A DNA stretch of 64,000 nucleotides from Miltoncostaea oceani (GCF_018141545.1 NZ_CP064356.1:2989001-3053000), one strand, 5' to 3'; shown: positions 35,299 to 43,985, counted from the stretch's first letter. The notes: generated from the letters alone by a model not told the origin. A program made the numbers and translations.

Positions 35299-36018
35299 GT
35301 GACGCCGTCCGGACGCCTCGTCAGGTGCCTCTCGCCGTTCCTGGTGGTCGTGGTGCTGCTCGTCGCGGCCAGCGTCGCCGCCGGCCAGCAGATCCAGGTC
35401 CCCGGCGGTCCCGACCCGATCCCGCCGTCGGTCCAGCCCGACCCGGCGCCCACGCCGGCGCCCGCGCCACGGCCGACGCCGGCGCCCACGCCCGTCGCCC
35501 CCGCACCGACCCCGGAGCCCGAGCCCGACCCGGGTGCCGAGGAGCCGGTCGAGCCGGCGGGCCCGAGCGCCGCCGACCTCCAGCGCCAGCGCGAGGCCCG
35601 CGAGCGGGCCGCCCGCGAGCGGCGCGAGCGTGCCGCGGCCGCGCGGCGCGAGCGCCTGCGCCGGGAGGCCGAGCAGCGCCGCATCGAGGAGGCCCGCGCG
35701 CGCCGGGAGGCCGAGATCGCCGCGCAGCGCGAACGGGACCGCGCGATCCTCGCCGCGGCGCAGGCCCGCGACGAGGGAGCCGCGCCCGCGGCCGACTCGG
35801 GCGGCGGGGCCGGGCCGGTCTCGCTGCTCGCCTGGCTCCTCGGCGCGGCGGTCCTCGTCGGCGCCGTCGCCGCCGTCCCGTTCCTGCGCCGCACCCCCTC
35901 GCCCCGGCCGGTCGGCGCCTTCGCCGCCGTCGTCGCCGAACGCCGCACCGAGATCGTCTGCGGCATCGTCGCCCTCGCGTCCGGGATCGGGTTGCTGCTG
36001 TTCCTGACCGGCCAGTAG
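35299..36018 (+). CDS. Membrane protein with Pro-rich and charged helical regions (unknown function)
   Basis: I do not recognise this 239-residue protein. It starts with a signal peptide or anchor (FLVVVVLLVAASVAAG), followed by a Pro/Ala linker (about 35-85) that could span the wall. A long Arg/Glu/Ala helix (about 90-155) built on QREARERAARERRERA-like repeats is a likely coiled coil, and two C-terminal membrane segments (about 172-191 and 215-236) close it. It lies between two glycosyltransferase genes and has its own leaderless-type promoter. A scaffold between wall and membrane for polymer export is one idea, without direct support. Confidence 0.6.
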   Translation: MTPSGRLVRCLSPFLVVVVLLVAASVAAGQQIQVPGGPDPIPPSVQPDPAPTPAPAPRPTPAPTPVAPAPTPEPEPDPGAEEPVEPAGPSAADLQRQREARERAARERRERAAAARRERLRREAEQRRIEEARARREAEIAAQRERDRAILAAAQARDEGAAPAADSGGGAGPVSLLAWLLGAAVLVGAVAAVPFLRRTPSPRPVGAFAAVVAERRTEIVCGIVALASGIGLLLFLTGQ

Positions 36019-36032
36019 GCCGCCCGCGCCGA

Positions 36033-36038
36033 TAGGGT
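36033..36038 (+). promoter_or_regulatory. Possible -10 element TAGGGT
   Basis: TAGGGT lies 9 bases before ATG 36048. The spacing is slightly long for a leaderless start, and no ribosome site is visible. Confidence 0.35.
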
Positions 36039-36047
36039 GCCGTCGCG

Positions 36048-37307
36048 ATGACGACACCCGCACCCACCGACGCCCCGCGCGTCGCCTACGTCATGTCGGC
36101 GTTCCCGACGGTGACCGAGACCTTCATCCTGTTCGAGATCCTCGAGCTGGAGCGCACCGGCGTCCACGTCGAGATCTTCCCGCTGCGTCCCCGCGGCGAG
36201 GAGACCTCGCACCCCGAGGCCGGCCCGCTGGTGGCGCGCACCCGCTACGCGAAGCTGGCGTCGCTGCCGACCCTCGCGGCCCAGGTCCACTGGCTCCGTC
36301 GCGACCCGGGGGCCTACCTCGGCGCCTGGTGGCGCGCCCTGCGGGGGAACGCCCGCTCGCGGCCGTTCCTCGTCCGGGCCATCGCCGTCGTCCCCCTCGC
36401 CGCCCGGTTCGCGCGGGAGATGCAGGCCCTCGGGGTGCAGCACGTCCACGCGCACTGGGCGACGCACCCCGCCCTCGCCGCGAACGTCGTGCACCACCTG
36501 ACGGGCCTGCCGTACAGCTTCACGGCGCACGCCCACGACATCTACATCGACCGCTCGATGCTGGAGGAGAAGATCCGCGACGCGAGCTTCGTCGTGACGA
36601 TCTCCGACTTCAACCGGCGCATGCTCGAGGACCTCTACGGGTCGTGGGCGGCCGACAAGACCTCGGTGATCCGCTGCGGCGTCGACCTGAGCGCCTTCAC
36701 CCCGCGCCCCGCGCGGGAGCCGCACGAGCCGTTCACGGTGTCGTGCATCGCGGGCCTCCGCGAGAAGAAGGGCCAGCTCCACCTGGTCGAGGCCGTCGGG
36801 ATGCTGCGGGCCGAGGGACGCCCGGTGCGGTGCCTGCTCGTCGGCGACGGCGAGATGCGGGGCGCCATCGAGGCGCGCGTCGCGGAGCTCGGCCTCGGCG
36901 ACGACGTGGTGCTGATGGGTCACCGCAGCCGCGACGAGGTCAGCGCCACCCTCCGCGACAGCGACGCCATGGTGCTGCCGAGCGTCACGACCGGCGACGG
37001 CGACATGGAGGGGATCCCCGTCGCGCTGATGGAGGCCCTCGCCAGCGAGGTGCCCGTCGTCGCGTCGTCCCTCTCCGGCATCCCGGAGCTCGTCCGCGAC
37101 GGGGAGACGGGGCTGCTCGTCGCCGAGGGCGACGCCGCGGGCATCGCGGCGGCGATCCGGCGGCTCCGCGACGACCCGGAGGGGGCGGCGCGGATGGCGG
37201 CGGCCGGCCGGGAGCGGGTGCTCGACGCCTACGAGCTGGCGCGCAACACCGGCGAGCTGCGGCGCATGATCACCTGGTCGTACAACCCGCCGGTGACGGG
37301 GGGCTGA
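36048..37307 (+). CDS. Family 4 glycosyltransferase, WcaL/AmsK-like
   Basis: This 419-residue GT-B enzyme begins RVAYVMSAFPTVTETFI, the start typical of the colanic acid and amylovoran glycosyltransferase group (WcaL, AmsK). The central HVHAHWATHPA segment and FTAHAHDIY form the acceptor-side cleft, and the donor site (MEGIPVALMEALASEVPVV) carries the conserved glutamates. It is the last plus-strand gene of this part of the locus and converges on a beta-helix gene, with a strong hairpin in between. Confidence 0.9.
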   Translation: MTTPAPTDAPRVAYVMSAFPTVTETFILFEILELERTGVHVEIFPLRPRGEETSHPEAGPLVARTRYAKLASLPTLAAQVHWLRRDPGAYLGAWWRALRGNARSRPFLVRAIAVVPLAARFAREMQALGVQHVHAHWATHPALAANVVHHLTGLPYSFTAHAHDIYIDRSMLEEKIRDASFVVTISDFNRRMLEDLYGSWAADKTSVIRCGVDLSAFTPRPAREPHEPFTVSCIAGLREKKGQLHLVEAVGMLRAEGRPVRCLLVGDGEMRGAIEARVAELGLGDDVVLMGHRSRDEVSATLRDSDAMVLPSVTTGDGDMEGIPVALMEALASEVPVVASSLSGIPELVRDGETGLLVAEGDAAGIAAAIRRLRDDPEGAARMAAAGRERVLDAYELARNTGELRRMITWSYNPPVTGG

Positions 37308-37309
37308 GC

Positions 37310-37340
37310 CCCGGGGCGGCGCGCGCGGCGCCGCCCCGGG
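37310..37340. terminator. Bidirectional terminator
   Basis: A perfect 13-base stem (37310-37322 with 37328-37340) with a 5-base loop lies between converging genes. Confidence 0.75.
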
Positions 37341-37349
37341 TCCGGTCCA

Positions 37350-38900
37350 TCAGCGACGGGCGAGGAGCCGCTCGACGAGCGTGGCGCGCCGAACCGTCGC
37401 CCGCGCGAGGACCTCGGTGGCGCGGACCTGGCCGATCGTCGCCGGCACCCGCCGGGGGACGACGGTGCGCGGCACCGCGTCGCTGCGACCGCTGACGCGG
37501 TTCAGCAGGATCGTGACGCGACGGAGGGCGTCCGCCGCGCCCATGCGGGTGGCGCGCATCTCGGCGGCCGACACCCGCGGGCGGGTCGTCAGGGCCTCCG
37601 GGACGGCGGCGGTGCGGGTGCCGAGCACGCGCCGCTCGAGACGGCCGACCCGCGTGAGCAGGCGGACCACCATGCGGCGGTGCGTGACGACCTGACCCTG
37701 CGTCGGGCGGGCGGCGGGGCCGAGGACCCGCTGGCGCGGCGTGAGGGGCTGCGACATCGAGCGGTCACCGGAGTCCGGGCTGGTGCGCGACCTCGGCTTC
37801 AGCGGGTTCGAGACCGGCGTGGAGGGGACGGGCACGTCGGGCGGGCCGAGGGACGGCGGCGGCGACGGGGTCAGCCCCGCGGCGGGGACCTTGCCGAGGC
37901 AGGGGCTGCCGGCGCGGAGGGTGAAGTCCTTGGCGGCCCGGTTCGTGAACATCGGGTCGGCGGTGATGTTGTCGGAGGCGGTGAAGCCACCGTTGGAGAG
38001 GTTCACGTTGCCGGTGCGGCCGTTGAACATGCAGTTGCGGTCGGCGCGGTTGCCGACACCGACACCCGACGCCCACCACGACTCGACGTTGCTCTTGACC
38101 AGCGAGTTGCTGATCACGTTGTTCTCGACGAGGTTGTTGCTCGACACCAGGCCACCCTCACCCGAGAACGTCACCCCACGGCCGTTGCCGTCGATGACGT
38201 TGTTGGCGACGTAGGTGCGGTTCGCCCCCGGGTACAGGTGCACCCCGTAGTCGGCGTTGTCGAAGATCAGGTTGTTGGTGATGCGGGTGTCGTAGGCGTG
38301 GTTGACGTAGATGCCGTGGTCGAAGCCGGTCGCCGGCATCCGCCCGCACCGGAAGATCCGGTTCGAGTCGACGACCACCCCGTAGGCGATCCCCGACCCG
38401 ATGTTCGAGCCGATGTGCAGGCAGATCGCGGTGTTGTCGTTGGTGATGTCGTTGTTGCGGAACACCACCCGGTCACCCTGGACGTCGGGGCTGACCCGGG
38501 CGCCGGAGGTCCGGCCGTTGATCACCAGGCCGTCGAAGACGACGTCGTTGGCGGCCTCGGGGACCCATGTCTTGCCGAGGATCGTCGCCTTCGCCCCACC
38601 GGGGGCGGTGGTGAGGGTGATGCCGCTGCGGTTCACCTTCACGCCACCGAACGTCGCCCCCGGCTGGAGGCACCCGACCTGACCCGAGCTCAGTGAGTCC
38701 ACGAGCTTCTGGGAGGTGCGGAACGGGGCGGACTCGGTGCCGGCGGCGGAGTCGCTGCCGGACAGGGACGCGTACTTGGTGCACGCGGGTGCCGCGGCGG
38801 CGGGCGACGCCGGCGCGAGGGCCACGAGGGCGACGGCCGCCAACGCGGCACCGGCGACCCACACCGGCAACGCGCGACGGACAGGACGGGCACGGACCAT
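37350..38900 (-). CDS. Secreted parallel beta-helix protein B with basic C-terminal tail
   Basis: This 516-residue exported protein has the signal VWVAGAALAAVALVALAPASPAAA and a strong GGAGGA site before ATG 38900. Residues about 35-340 form a beta-helix (NNDITNDN, ITNNLIFDNADYGVHLYPG, NNVIDGNGRG ladders) almost identical to that of the next gene upstream. After the conserved PCLGK motif the two diverge: this one continues with a Pro linker and about 140 residues rich in Arg, Val and Thr, with no recognisable fold (GQVVTHRRMVVRLLTRVGR and similar). The tail could bind an acidic polysaccharide. The enzyme activity, if any, is unknown. Confidence 0.75.
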   Translation of the reverse strand: MVRARPVRRALPVWVAGAALAAVALVALAPASPAAAAPACTKYASLSGSDSAAGTESAPFRTSQKLVDSLSSGQVGCLQPGATFGGVKVNRSGITLTTAPGGAKATILGKTWVPEAANDVVFDGLVINGRTSGARVSPDVQGDRVVFRNNDITNDNTAICLHIGSNIGSGIAYGVVVDSNRIFRCGRMPATGFDHGIYVNHAYDTRITNNLIFDNADYGVHLYPGANRTYVANNVIDGNGRGVTFSGEGGLVSSNNLVENNVISNSLVKSNVESWWASGVGVGNRADRNCMFNGRTGNVNLSNGGFTASDNITADPMFTNRAAKDFTLRAGSPCLGKVPAAGLTPSPPPSLGPPDVPVPSTPVSNPLKPRSRTSPDSGDRSMSQPLTPRQRVLGPAARPTQGQVVTHRRMVVRLLTRVGRLERRVLGTRTAAVPEALTTRPRVSAAEMRATRMGAADALRRVTILLNRVSGRSDAVPRTVVPRRVPATIGQVRATEVLARATVRRATLVERLLARR

Positions 38901-38914
38901 GAGGTCTTCCTCCG
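37885..38914. repeat. Direct repeat, copy 1 of a 1.03-kb nearly identical segment
   Basis: This segment matches 40695-41724 at an offset of 2810 bases. I see differences at only two positions (37897 and 38863) on visual comparison. It covers the ribosome site, signal peptide and beta-helix of the gene at 37350-38900. Confidence 0.85.
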
Positions 38915-39041
38915 TGAAGATCGCGAGGGCCCTGTCGGGGCGACGCTCTGACCGCTTGCCGGCCCGCGCCGGGCACTCCCCGGACCACTCGTTGCGTACC
39001 CCTTCATCGGGTCCGCGGGGGAGCGTCTTGAGACCCCCGGG

Positions 39042-39078
39042 CCACCGCGTCGCCCCCCGGGGGGTGGCGACGCGGTGG
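39042..39078 (-). terminator. Terminator of beta-helix gene C
   Basis: A perfect 13-base stem (39042-39054 with 39066-39078) lies 10 bases after the stop codon at 39089. The loop itself is a C-run facing a G-run. Confidence 0.75.
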
Positions 39079-39088
39079 CGGGTGGGGC

Positions 39089-41710
39089 TCAGCGCGTGAG
39101 GGTGACGGCGTCCATGTAGAACGCGTCGCCGCTGACGGCGCCGGCCTGGCCGACGTAGACCTCGATCTGGTTGCCCGAGGCCTGGGCGGTGAGGCTGCCG
39201 GTGACCGGGGCGAACGTGCCGCCCAGCGTCACCGTGGGACCGGCGACGGTCCGCAGGATGGTGCCGGCGGCCGAGCGCTCGCGGAGGTAGAGCTTCACCT
39301 GCTTGCCGGTGGCCGAGGCCGTGGCGGCCCTCACCATCGCGCGGCCGGTGTAGAGCGCGCCGCCGGTGGCCGAGGTCACCGAGGTCGGGGCGTCATCGAC
39401 CGTGAACGCGGTGCCCGTCGTCTGGGCGACCCGGGCGACGTAGGAGCCCGCCGGGGCGTCGGCGAGGGCGACGCGGGTGAGACCCGCCTGCCAGGTGGTC
39501 CACCCCGTCACGCCCGACTCGAACGAGCCGTTGGCGACGGAGTCGCTGCCACCGGTGCTCGGCGGCGGGGCGGGGACGACCGGGGCCGCCGTGACGCTCA
39601 GCGTGCGGCTGGTCGTCGAGGAGGCGCCGTCGTCGTCGGTGACGCGCAGGCCGACCGTGACGTCACCGGCGCTGGCGTAGCTGCGGGTCGCGGTCGCGCC
39701 CGTCGCGTCGTCGTAGGCGCCGTCGCCGTCGAGGTCCCAGGCGCGGGAGGCGATGGTGCCGTCCGCGTCGGTGGAGGAGTCGGTGAACGTGACCGCCACG
39801 CCCGTCTGCGGGGCGAGGCTGCTCGCCGTGAACGACGCCGCCGGGGCCGTGTTGGCCGGGGGCGGGGGCGGGGGCGGGGTGGTGGTGGAGCCGGTGCCGA
39901 GGGTGACGGCGTCCATGTAGAACGCGTCCCCGGCGGCCGCGGCGGACTGGCCGACGTAGACCTCGATCTGGTTGCCGGTCGCCTGGGCCGTCAGCGTCGC
40001 CGTGACGGGGCCGAAGCCCGAGCCGAGCGTGGCGACGGGGCTCGCGACGGTCCGCAGGGTGGTGCCGGCGGCCGAGCGCTCGCGGAGGTAGAGCTTCACC
40101 TGCTTGCCGGTGGCCGAGGCCGTGGCGGCCCTCACCATCGCGCGGCCGGTGTAGAGCGCGCCGCCGGTGGCCGAGGTCACCGAGGTCGGGGCGTCATCGA
40201 CCGTGAACGCGGTGCCCGTCGTCTGGGCGACCCGGGCGACGTAGGAGCCCGCCGGGGCGTCGGCGAGGGCGACGCGGGTGAGGCCCGCCTGCCAGGTGGT
40301 CCACCCCGTCACGCCCGACTCGAACGAGCCGTTGGCGACGGAGTCGCTGCCACCGGTGCTCGGCGGCGGGGCGGGGACGACCGGGGCCGCCGTGACGCTC
40401 AGCGTGCGGCTGGTCGTCGAGGAGGCGCCGTCGTCGTCGGTGACGCGCAGGCCGACCGTGACGTCACCGGCGCTGGCGTAGCTGCGGGTCGCGGTCGCGC
40501 CCGTCGCGTCGTCGTAGGCGCCGTCGCCGTCGAGGTCCCAGGCGCGGGAGGCGATGGTGCCGTCCGCGTCGGTGGAGGAGTCGGTGAACGTGACCGCCAC
40601 GCCCGTCTGCGGGGCGAGGCTGCTCGCCGTGAACGACGCCGCGGGGGCGACGTTCGACGCGGGGGGCGGCGCGGGGACCGTCGTGCCCGTCGTCGGGACC
40701 TTGCCGATGCAGGGGCTGCCGGCGCGGAGGGTGAAGTCCTTGGCGGCCCGGTTCGTGAACATCGGGTCGGCGGTGATGTTGTCGGAGGCGGTGAAGCCAC
40801 CGTTGGAGAGGTTCACGTTGCCGGTGCGGCCGTTGAACATGCAGTTGCGGTCGGCGCGGTTGCCGACACCGACACCCGACGCCCACCACGACTCGACGTT
40901 GCTCTTGACCAGCGAGTTGCTGATCACGTTGTTCTCGACGAGGTTGTTGCTCGACACCAGGCCACCCTCACCCGAGAACGTCACCCCACGGCCGTTGCCG
41001 TCGATGACGTTGTTGGCGACGTAGGTGCGGTTCGCCCCCGGGTACAGGTGCACCCCGTAGTCGGCGTTGTCGAAGATCAGGTTGTTGGTGATGCGGGTGT
41101 CGTAGGCGTGGTTGACGTAGATGCCGTGGTCGAAGCCGGTCGCCGGCATCCGCCCGCACCGGAAGATCCGGTTCGAGTCGACGACCACCCCGTAGGCGAT
41201 CCCCGACCCGATGTTCGAGCCGATGTGCAGGCAGATCGCGGTGTTGTCGTTGGTGATGTCGTTGTTGCGGAACACCACCCGGTCACCCTGGACGTCGGGG
41301 CTGACCCGGGCGCCGGAGGTCCGGCCGTTGATCACCAGGCCGTCGAAGACGACGTCGTTGGCGGCCTCGGGGACCCATGTCTTGCCGAGGATCGTCGCCT
41401 TCGCCCCACCGGGGGCGGTGGTGAGGGTGATGCCGCTGCGGTTCACCTTCACGCCACCGAACGTCGCCCCCGGCTGGAGGCACCCGACCTGACCCGAGCT
41501 CAGTGAGTCCACGAGCTTCTGGGAGGTGCGGAACGGGGCGGACTCGGTGCCGGCGGCGGAGTCGCTGCCGGACAGGGACGCGTACTTGGTGCACGCGGGT
41601 GCCGCGGCGGCGGGCGACGCCGGCGCGAGGGCCACGAGGGCGACGGCCGCCAACGCGGCACCGGCGACCCACGCCGGCAACGCGCGACGGACAGGACGGG
41701 CACGGACCAT
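39089..41710 (-). CDS. Secreted parallel beta-helix protein C with two PKD + binding-module pairs
   Basis: This 873-residue exported protein shares its first 340 residues (signal peptide and beta-helix) with protein B. After the PCIGK motif it carries PKD (about 352-440), a beta-sandwich module starting NGSFESGVTGWTTWQ (about 450-600), a second PKD and a second module of the same kind. The two PKD/module pairs are nearly identical at the DNA level (offset 801 bases). The same module ends the GlxA-like oxidase and occurs twice in the lysyl-oxidase-like protein, which suggests all three bind one shared matrix. GGAGGA precedes ATG 41710. Beta-helix enzymes of this type are often polysaccharide lyases, but I cannot identify catalytic residues. 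Confidence 0.78.
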   Translation of the reverse strand: MVRARPVRRALPAWVAGAALAAVALVALAPASPAAAAPACTKYASLSGSDSAAGTESAPFRTSQKLVDSLSSGQVGCLQPGATFGGVKVNRSGITLTTAPGGAKATILGKTWVPEAANDVVFDGLVINGRTSGARVSPDVQGDRVVFRNNDITNDNTAICLHIGSNIGSGIAYGVVVDSNRIFRCGRMPATGFDHGIYVNHAYDTRITNNLIFDNADYGVHLYPGANRTYVANNVIDGNGRGVTFSGEGGLVSSNNLVENNVISNSLVKSNVESWWASGVGVGNRADRNCMFNGRTGNVNLSNGGFTASDNITADPMFTNRAAKDFTLRAGSPCIGKVPTTGTTVPAPPPASNVAPAASFTASSLAPQTGVAVTFTDSSTDADGTIASRAWDLDGDGAYDDATGATATRSYASAGDVTVGLRVTDDDGASSTTSRTLSVTAAPVVPAPPPSTGGSDSVANGSFESGVTGWTTWQAGLTRVALADAPAGSYVARVAQTTGTAFTVDDAPTSVTSATGGALYTGRAMVRAATASATGKQVKLYLRERSAAGTTLRTVASPVATLGSGFGPVTATLTAQATGNQIEVYVGQSAAAAGDAFYMDAVTLGTGSTTTPPPPPPPANTAPAASFTASSLAPQTGVAVTFTDSSTDADGTIASRAWDLDGDGAYDDATGATATRSYASAGDVTVGLRVTDDDGASSTTSRTLSVTAAPVVPAPPPSTGGSDSVANGSFESGVTGWTTWQAGLTRVALADAPAGSYVARVAQTTGTAFTVDDAPTSVTSATGGALYTGRAMVRAATASATGKQVKLYLRERSAAGTILRTVAGPTVTLGGTFAPVTGSLTAQASGNQIEVYVGQAGAVSGDAFYMDAVTLTR
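39243..39840. repeat. Internal tandem repeat, copy 1 (PKD + binding module)
   Basis: This stretch matches 40044-40641 at an offset of 801 bases with very few differences. The outer 150 bases of each unit have diverged more. Confidence 0.8.
40044..40641. repeat. Internal tandem repeat, copy 2 (PKD + binding module)
   Basis: Partner of 39243-39840. Both lie inside the same gene and keep the reading frame, since 801 is divisible by three. Confidence 0.8.
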
Positions 41711-41724
41711 GAGGTCTTCCTCCG
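40695..41724. repeat. Direct repeat, copy 2 of the 1.03-kb segment
   Basis: Partner of 37885-38914. Identity ends abruptly on both sides: 10 bases before the ribosome-site side changes (TCCG followed by TGAAG in one copy and AGAGG in the other), and at the end of the beta-helix. Confidence 0.85.
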
Positions 41725-41935
41725 AGAGGCATGCGCAACCGACGCCGTCGGCGGGACCTGGTCGGGCGCGCGGGCATGCGCGGCCGGCCGGGCACGGTCC
41801 CGGGGGAGCGGCGGTGGCGACGAGGGGACGTGGGCACGAGCGCCGGTGGGTCCGGGTCCCGATGCCCCCTCACTGCCGCGGAACTGCGGGAGGACGGAGG
41901 GGGCGGGGTGTCCCGGTGACCGGAGCGTCCCCTAG

Positions 41936-43003
41936 CTATCGGACGGGTCCGCCACCCTCTTGAGGGGTCTCGCCATCCGTCGCGAAGGGCACGGCGCCCG
42001 CGCCGGCGGGGACCATCCGGGCCGAGAGCCGCCGTCCGGTGGCCGCCGCCTCCTCGCACGCCGGGCAGACCCTCTCCCCCGGCCGCCCGTCGACGACCCC
42101 GTCGGCGGTCGCGCCGCCGTGCCCCGGGTCGATGGCGCACAGCCCCGCGAAGATGTCCCCGCGGGGGTGCGGGGCGCCGACGCGCTCCGCCACGCCGGTG
42201 AGGGTCGCGAGGCCCTCGTCGATGCGGGCGTCGAGGGCCTCGACGGCGGCGGGGGTGCGGGCCTCGGCCGCCTGGGCGACGATCTCCGCGTAGCCGCCGA
42301 GGGCCGCCTGGACGTGGCGGCGCTCCTCGTCCGGCAGCCCCGGGAAGCCGGCGAGGCCGATGGCGTGCGCCCGGAGGGCGTCGAGCCGCACCCGGGCGCG
42401 GGCGCGCCGCTCGGCGAGGTCGCGGCGCTCGCGGCGGGTCGCGCGGCCCGCCCCCATCGCGACCGCCCACCCGCCGCCGAGGAGGCCGAGCAGCAGGAGG
42501 GTCGCGGCGGGACGCCACGACCGGCCGTTCCCGTCGGGGAGTGGCACCGCGACGACCTCCGCCGCGCGGGCGAGGCGCTCGACGGGGTTCGCGATCGCCC
42601 CGACGCCGGCCTCGCGGAGCCGGACGGTCATCTCGGCGGTGCTGCGCGGCCCGACGGAGGCGACGCCGCCGCCGCGTCGGGTGACGAGGAGGGTGCCCCC
42701 GAAGCCGAGGTCCTGCGCGAGGCTGCGCGCGTACGCCTGCAGCGACGGGGCGCCCACCGGGCCGAGGACCACCGCGAGCTTCACCGGCCGCTCCTCCGCC
42801 CGCAGGGCGGCGGCGAGCTGCGCGAGGGCGGCCTGCTCCGCGGCGGCCGCGGTGCCGAGGACGCGGGGGCTGACGTACGCGTCGCCCTGCGCGAGGGCCG
42901 TCGCCGCGGGGTCGGTCGCCGCGGCCCCGGGGGCCGCGACCGCGAGGACCGTGCCGAGGGTCGCCACCGCGACGAGGAGGGCCCGGCGCAGCCGCCCGGT
43001 CAC
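41936..43003 (-). CDS. Membrane protein with an extracytoplasmic TPM-like domain and cytoplasmic CxxC tail
   Basis: This 355-residue protein starts with a signal sequence (LLVAVATLGTVLAVAAPGAAA) from GTG 43003. An outer domain of about 150 residues (GDAYVSPRVLGT...LAVVLGP...LLVTRRGG) resembles the TPM-like domains of actinobacterial membrane proteins. One membrane segment follows at about 156-176, then an Arg/Ala-rich helical region and a C-terminal segment with VCPACEEA. The CxxC pair could bind metal or be redox active. It ends the succinate dehydrogenase operon; no direct link to that enzyme is visible. Confidence 0.55.
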   Translation of the reverse strand: MTGRLRRALLVAVATLGTVLAVAAPGAAATDPAATALAQGDAYVSPRVLGTAAAAEQAALAQLAAALRAEERPVKLAVVLGPVGAPSLQAYARSLAQDLGFGGTLLVTRRGGGVASVGPRSTAEMTVRLREAGVGAIANPVERLARAAEVVAVPLPDGNGRSWRPAATLLLLGLLGGGWAVAMGAGRATRRERRDLAERRARARVRLDALRAHAIGLAGFPGLPDEERRHVQAALGGYAEIVAQAAEARTPAAVEALDARIDEGLATLTGVAERVGAPHPRGDIFAGLCAIDPGHGGATADGVVDGRPGERVCPACEEAAATGRRLSARMVPAGAGAVPFATDGETPQEGGGPVR

Positions 43004-43010
43004 GCGGTGC

Positions 43011-43628
43011 TCAGGCGGGCGCGCCGCTCGGGGCCGGCGCGAGGGCGTCTCGGGCGACGCGCAGCGCGCGGGCCATCCTCCCCGCGGTGGCGGGGACGGT
43101 CGCGCGGAGGTCGATGCGGGCGAGCGCGACCTGGCCGCTGGTGCGGACGACGACGAAGCCGAAGCGCTCGAGGAGCGCGCGGTCGAAGAGGGTGTGGTGC
43201 CCGAGGAAGCGGTCGGCCGACGGGACCTCGTCGGGGTAGCCGATCGCGAACGACTCGACGGCGGCGACGTCACGCGCCTTCAGGTCGGCGAGGGCCTCCA
43301 GCAGGAGCCGCTCGCAGGCGCCCTCGGGGTCGTCGCCCTCCAGGTACGTGCAGGTGATGAGGGCCGCGTCGCGGCCGGGGGGACCGGCGGGCAGGGCGAG
43401 GGCGCGGGGGAAGAGCTCCGCGGGGCCGTACTGGACCATCCCCCGGAAGCCGTCGCCCTCGCGCAGGACGCGCCCGAACCCCCCGTGGCGGCGCTGGACC
43501 GACTCCGCCCACGCCTCCTTGCGGCGCTCGTCGGTCACCACGCGGTCGTGCTGCCAGAACGTGCAGCTGATGCAGGGCGGCGGCAGGTCCCCGCGCGTCG
43601 CCGCGGTGAGGGTGCTGATGCGGCTCAC
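43011..43628 (-). CDS. GNAT-family N-acetyltransferase with an N-terminal CxxCxFW motif
   Basis: This 205-residue protein starts at GTG 43628, preceded by TATCAT and 6 bases. The N-terminal CISCTFWQ segment, a GFRGMVQYGPAELFP strand and the later VAAVESFAIG and ALLERFGFVVVR strands match a common actinobacterial GNAT group that carries CxxCxFWE. The acceptor is unknown. It has its own promoter inside the sdh operon and is followed 7 bases later by the membrane protein gene. Confidence 0.7.
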   Translation of the reverse strand: MSRISTLTAATRGDLPPPCISCTFWQHDRVVTDERRKEAWAESVQRRHGGFGRVLREGDGFRGMVQYGPAELFPRALALPAGPPGRDAALITCTYLEGDDPEGACERLLLEALADLKARDVAAVESFAIGYPDEVPSADRFLGHHTLFDRALLERFGFVVVRTSGQVALARIDLRATVPATAGRMARALRVARDALAPAPSGAPA

Positions 43629-43634
43629 GGGAGG

Positions 43635-43640
43635 ATGATA
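43635..43640 (-). promoter_or_regulatory. -10 element TATCAT, leaderless arrangement
   Basis: TATCAT on the minus strand is followed by 6 bases and GTG 43628. Confidence 0.45.
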
Positions 43641-43656
43641 GGCCCCGCGGCCCGGC

Positions 43657-43971
43657 TCACCGGCACGTCGGGTCGTCGACGGCGCAGACGCCGCCCATCC
43701 ACACCGGCATCTCCCGCCAGCCGCCGTCCGCGGGGACGACGCCGCCGTACGTCTCCGCGAGGTACGCGAGGATCCGCCGCCGGTCCCACACCGCGACGGT
43801 GCCGTCGACGAGCATCGGCACCTGGGGCGGCTCGCCCTGGGCGGCGACCAGCGCGGCGCGCGCCACCGGGTCGCCCCGGACGGTCACCGCGTCGTAGGTC
43901 ATGCCGAGTGCGTCGAGGGCCTCGCGGACCTCGACGCACTTCCAGCACGAGGGCGCGTCGTAGAGGATCAC
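43657..43971 (-). CDS. Glutaredoxin-like protein
   Basis: This 104-residue thioredoxin-fold protein begins VVILYDAPSCWKCVEV, with the redox CxxC as CWKC near residue 10, and has the cis-proline segment QVPMLVDGTVAVWD. It lies 14 bases after the HdrB-like gene and is likely co-transcribed with sdhAB. It may maintain thiols or iron-sulfur clusters of that complex. The start (GTG 43971) lacks a good ribosome site, so coupling to the upstream gene is likely. A C-terminal extension holds two further Cys (GGVCAVDDPTC). Confidence 0.75.
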   Translation of the reverse strand: MILYDAPSCWKCVEVREALDALGMTYDAVTVRGDPVARAALVAAQGEPPQVPMLVDGTVAVWDRRRILAYLAETYGGVVPADGGWREMPVWMGGVCAVDDPTCR

Positions 43972-43985
43972 GACGCGACCGGGGG

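Noticed and set aside
37885-41724. Repeat pair as the ends of a composite transposon
   Set aside because: The repeats are coding sequence for signal peptide and beta-helix, with no transposase, inverted ends or target duplication.
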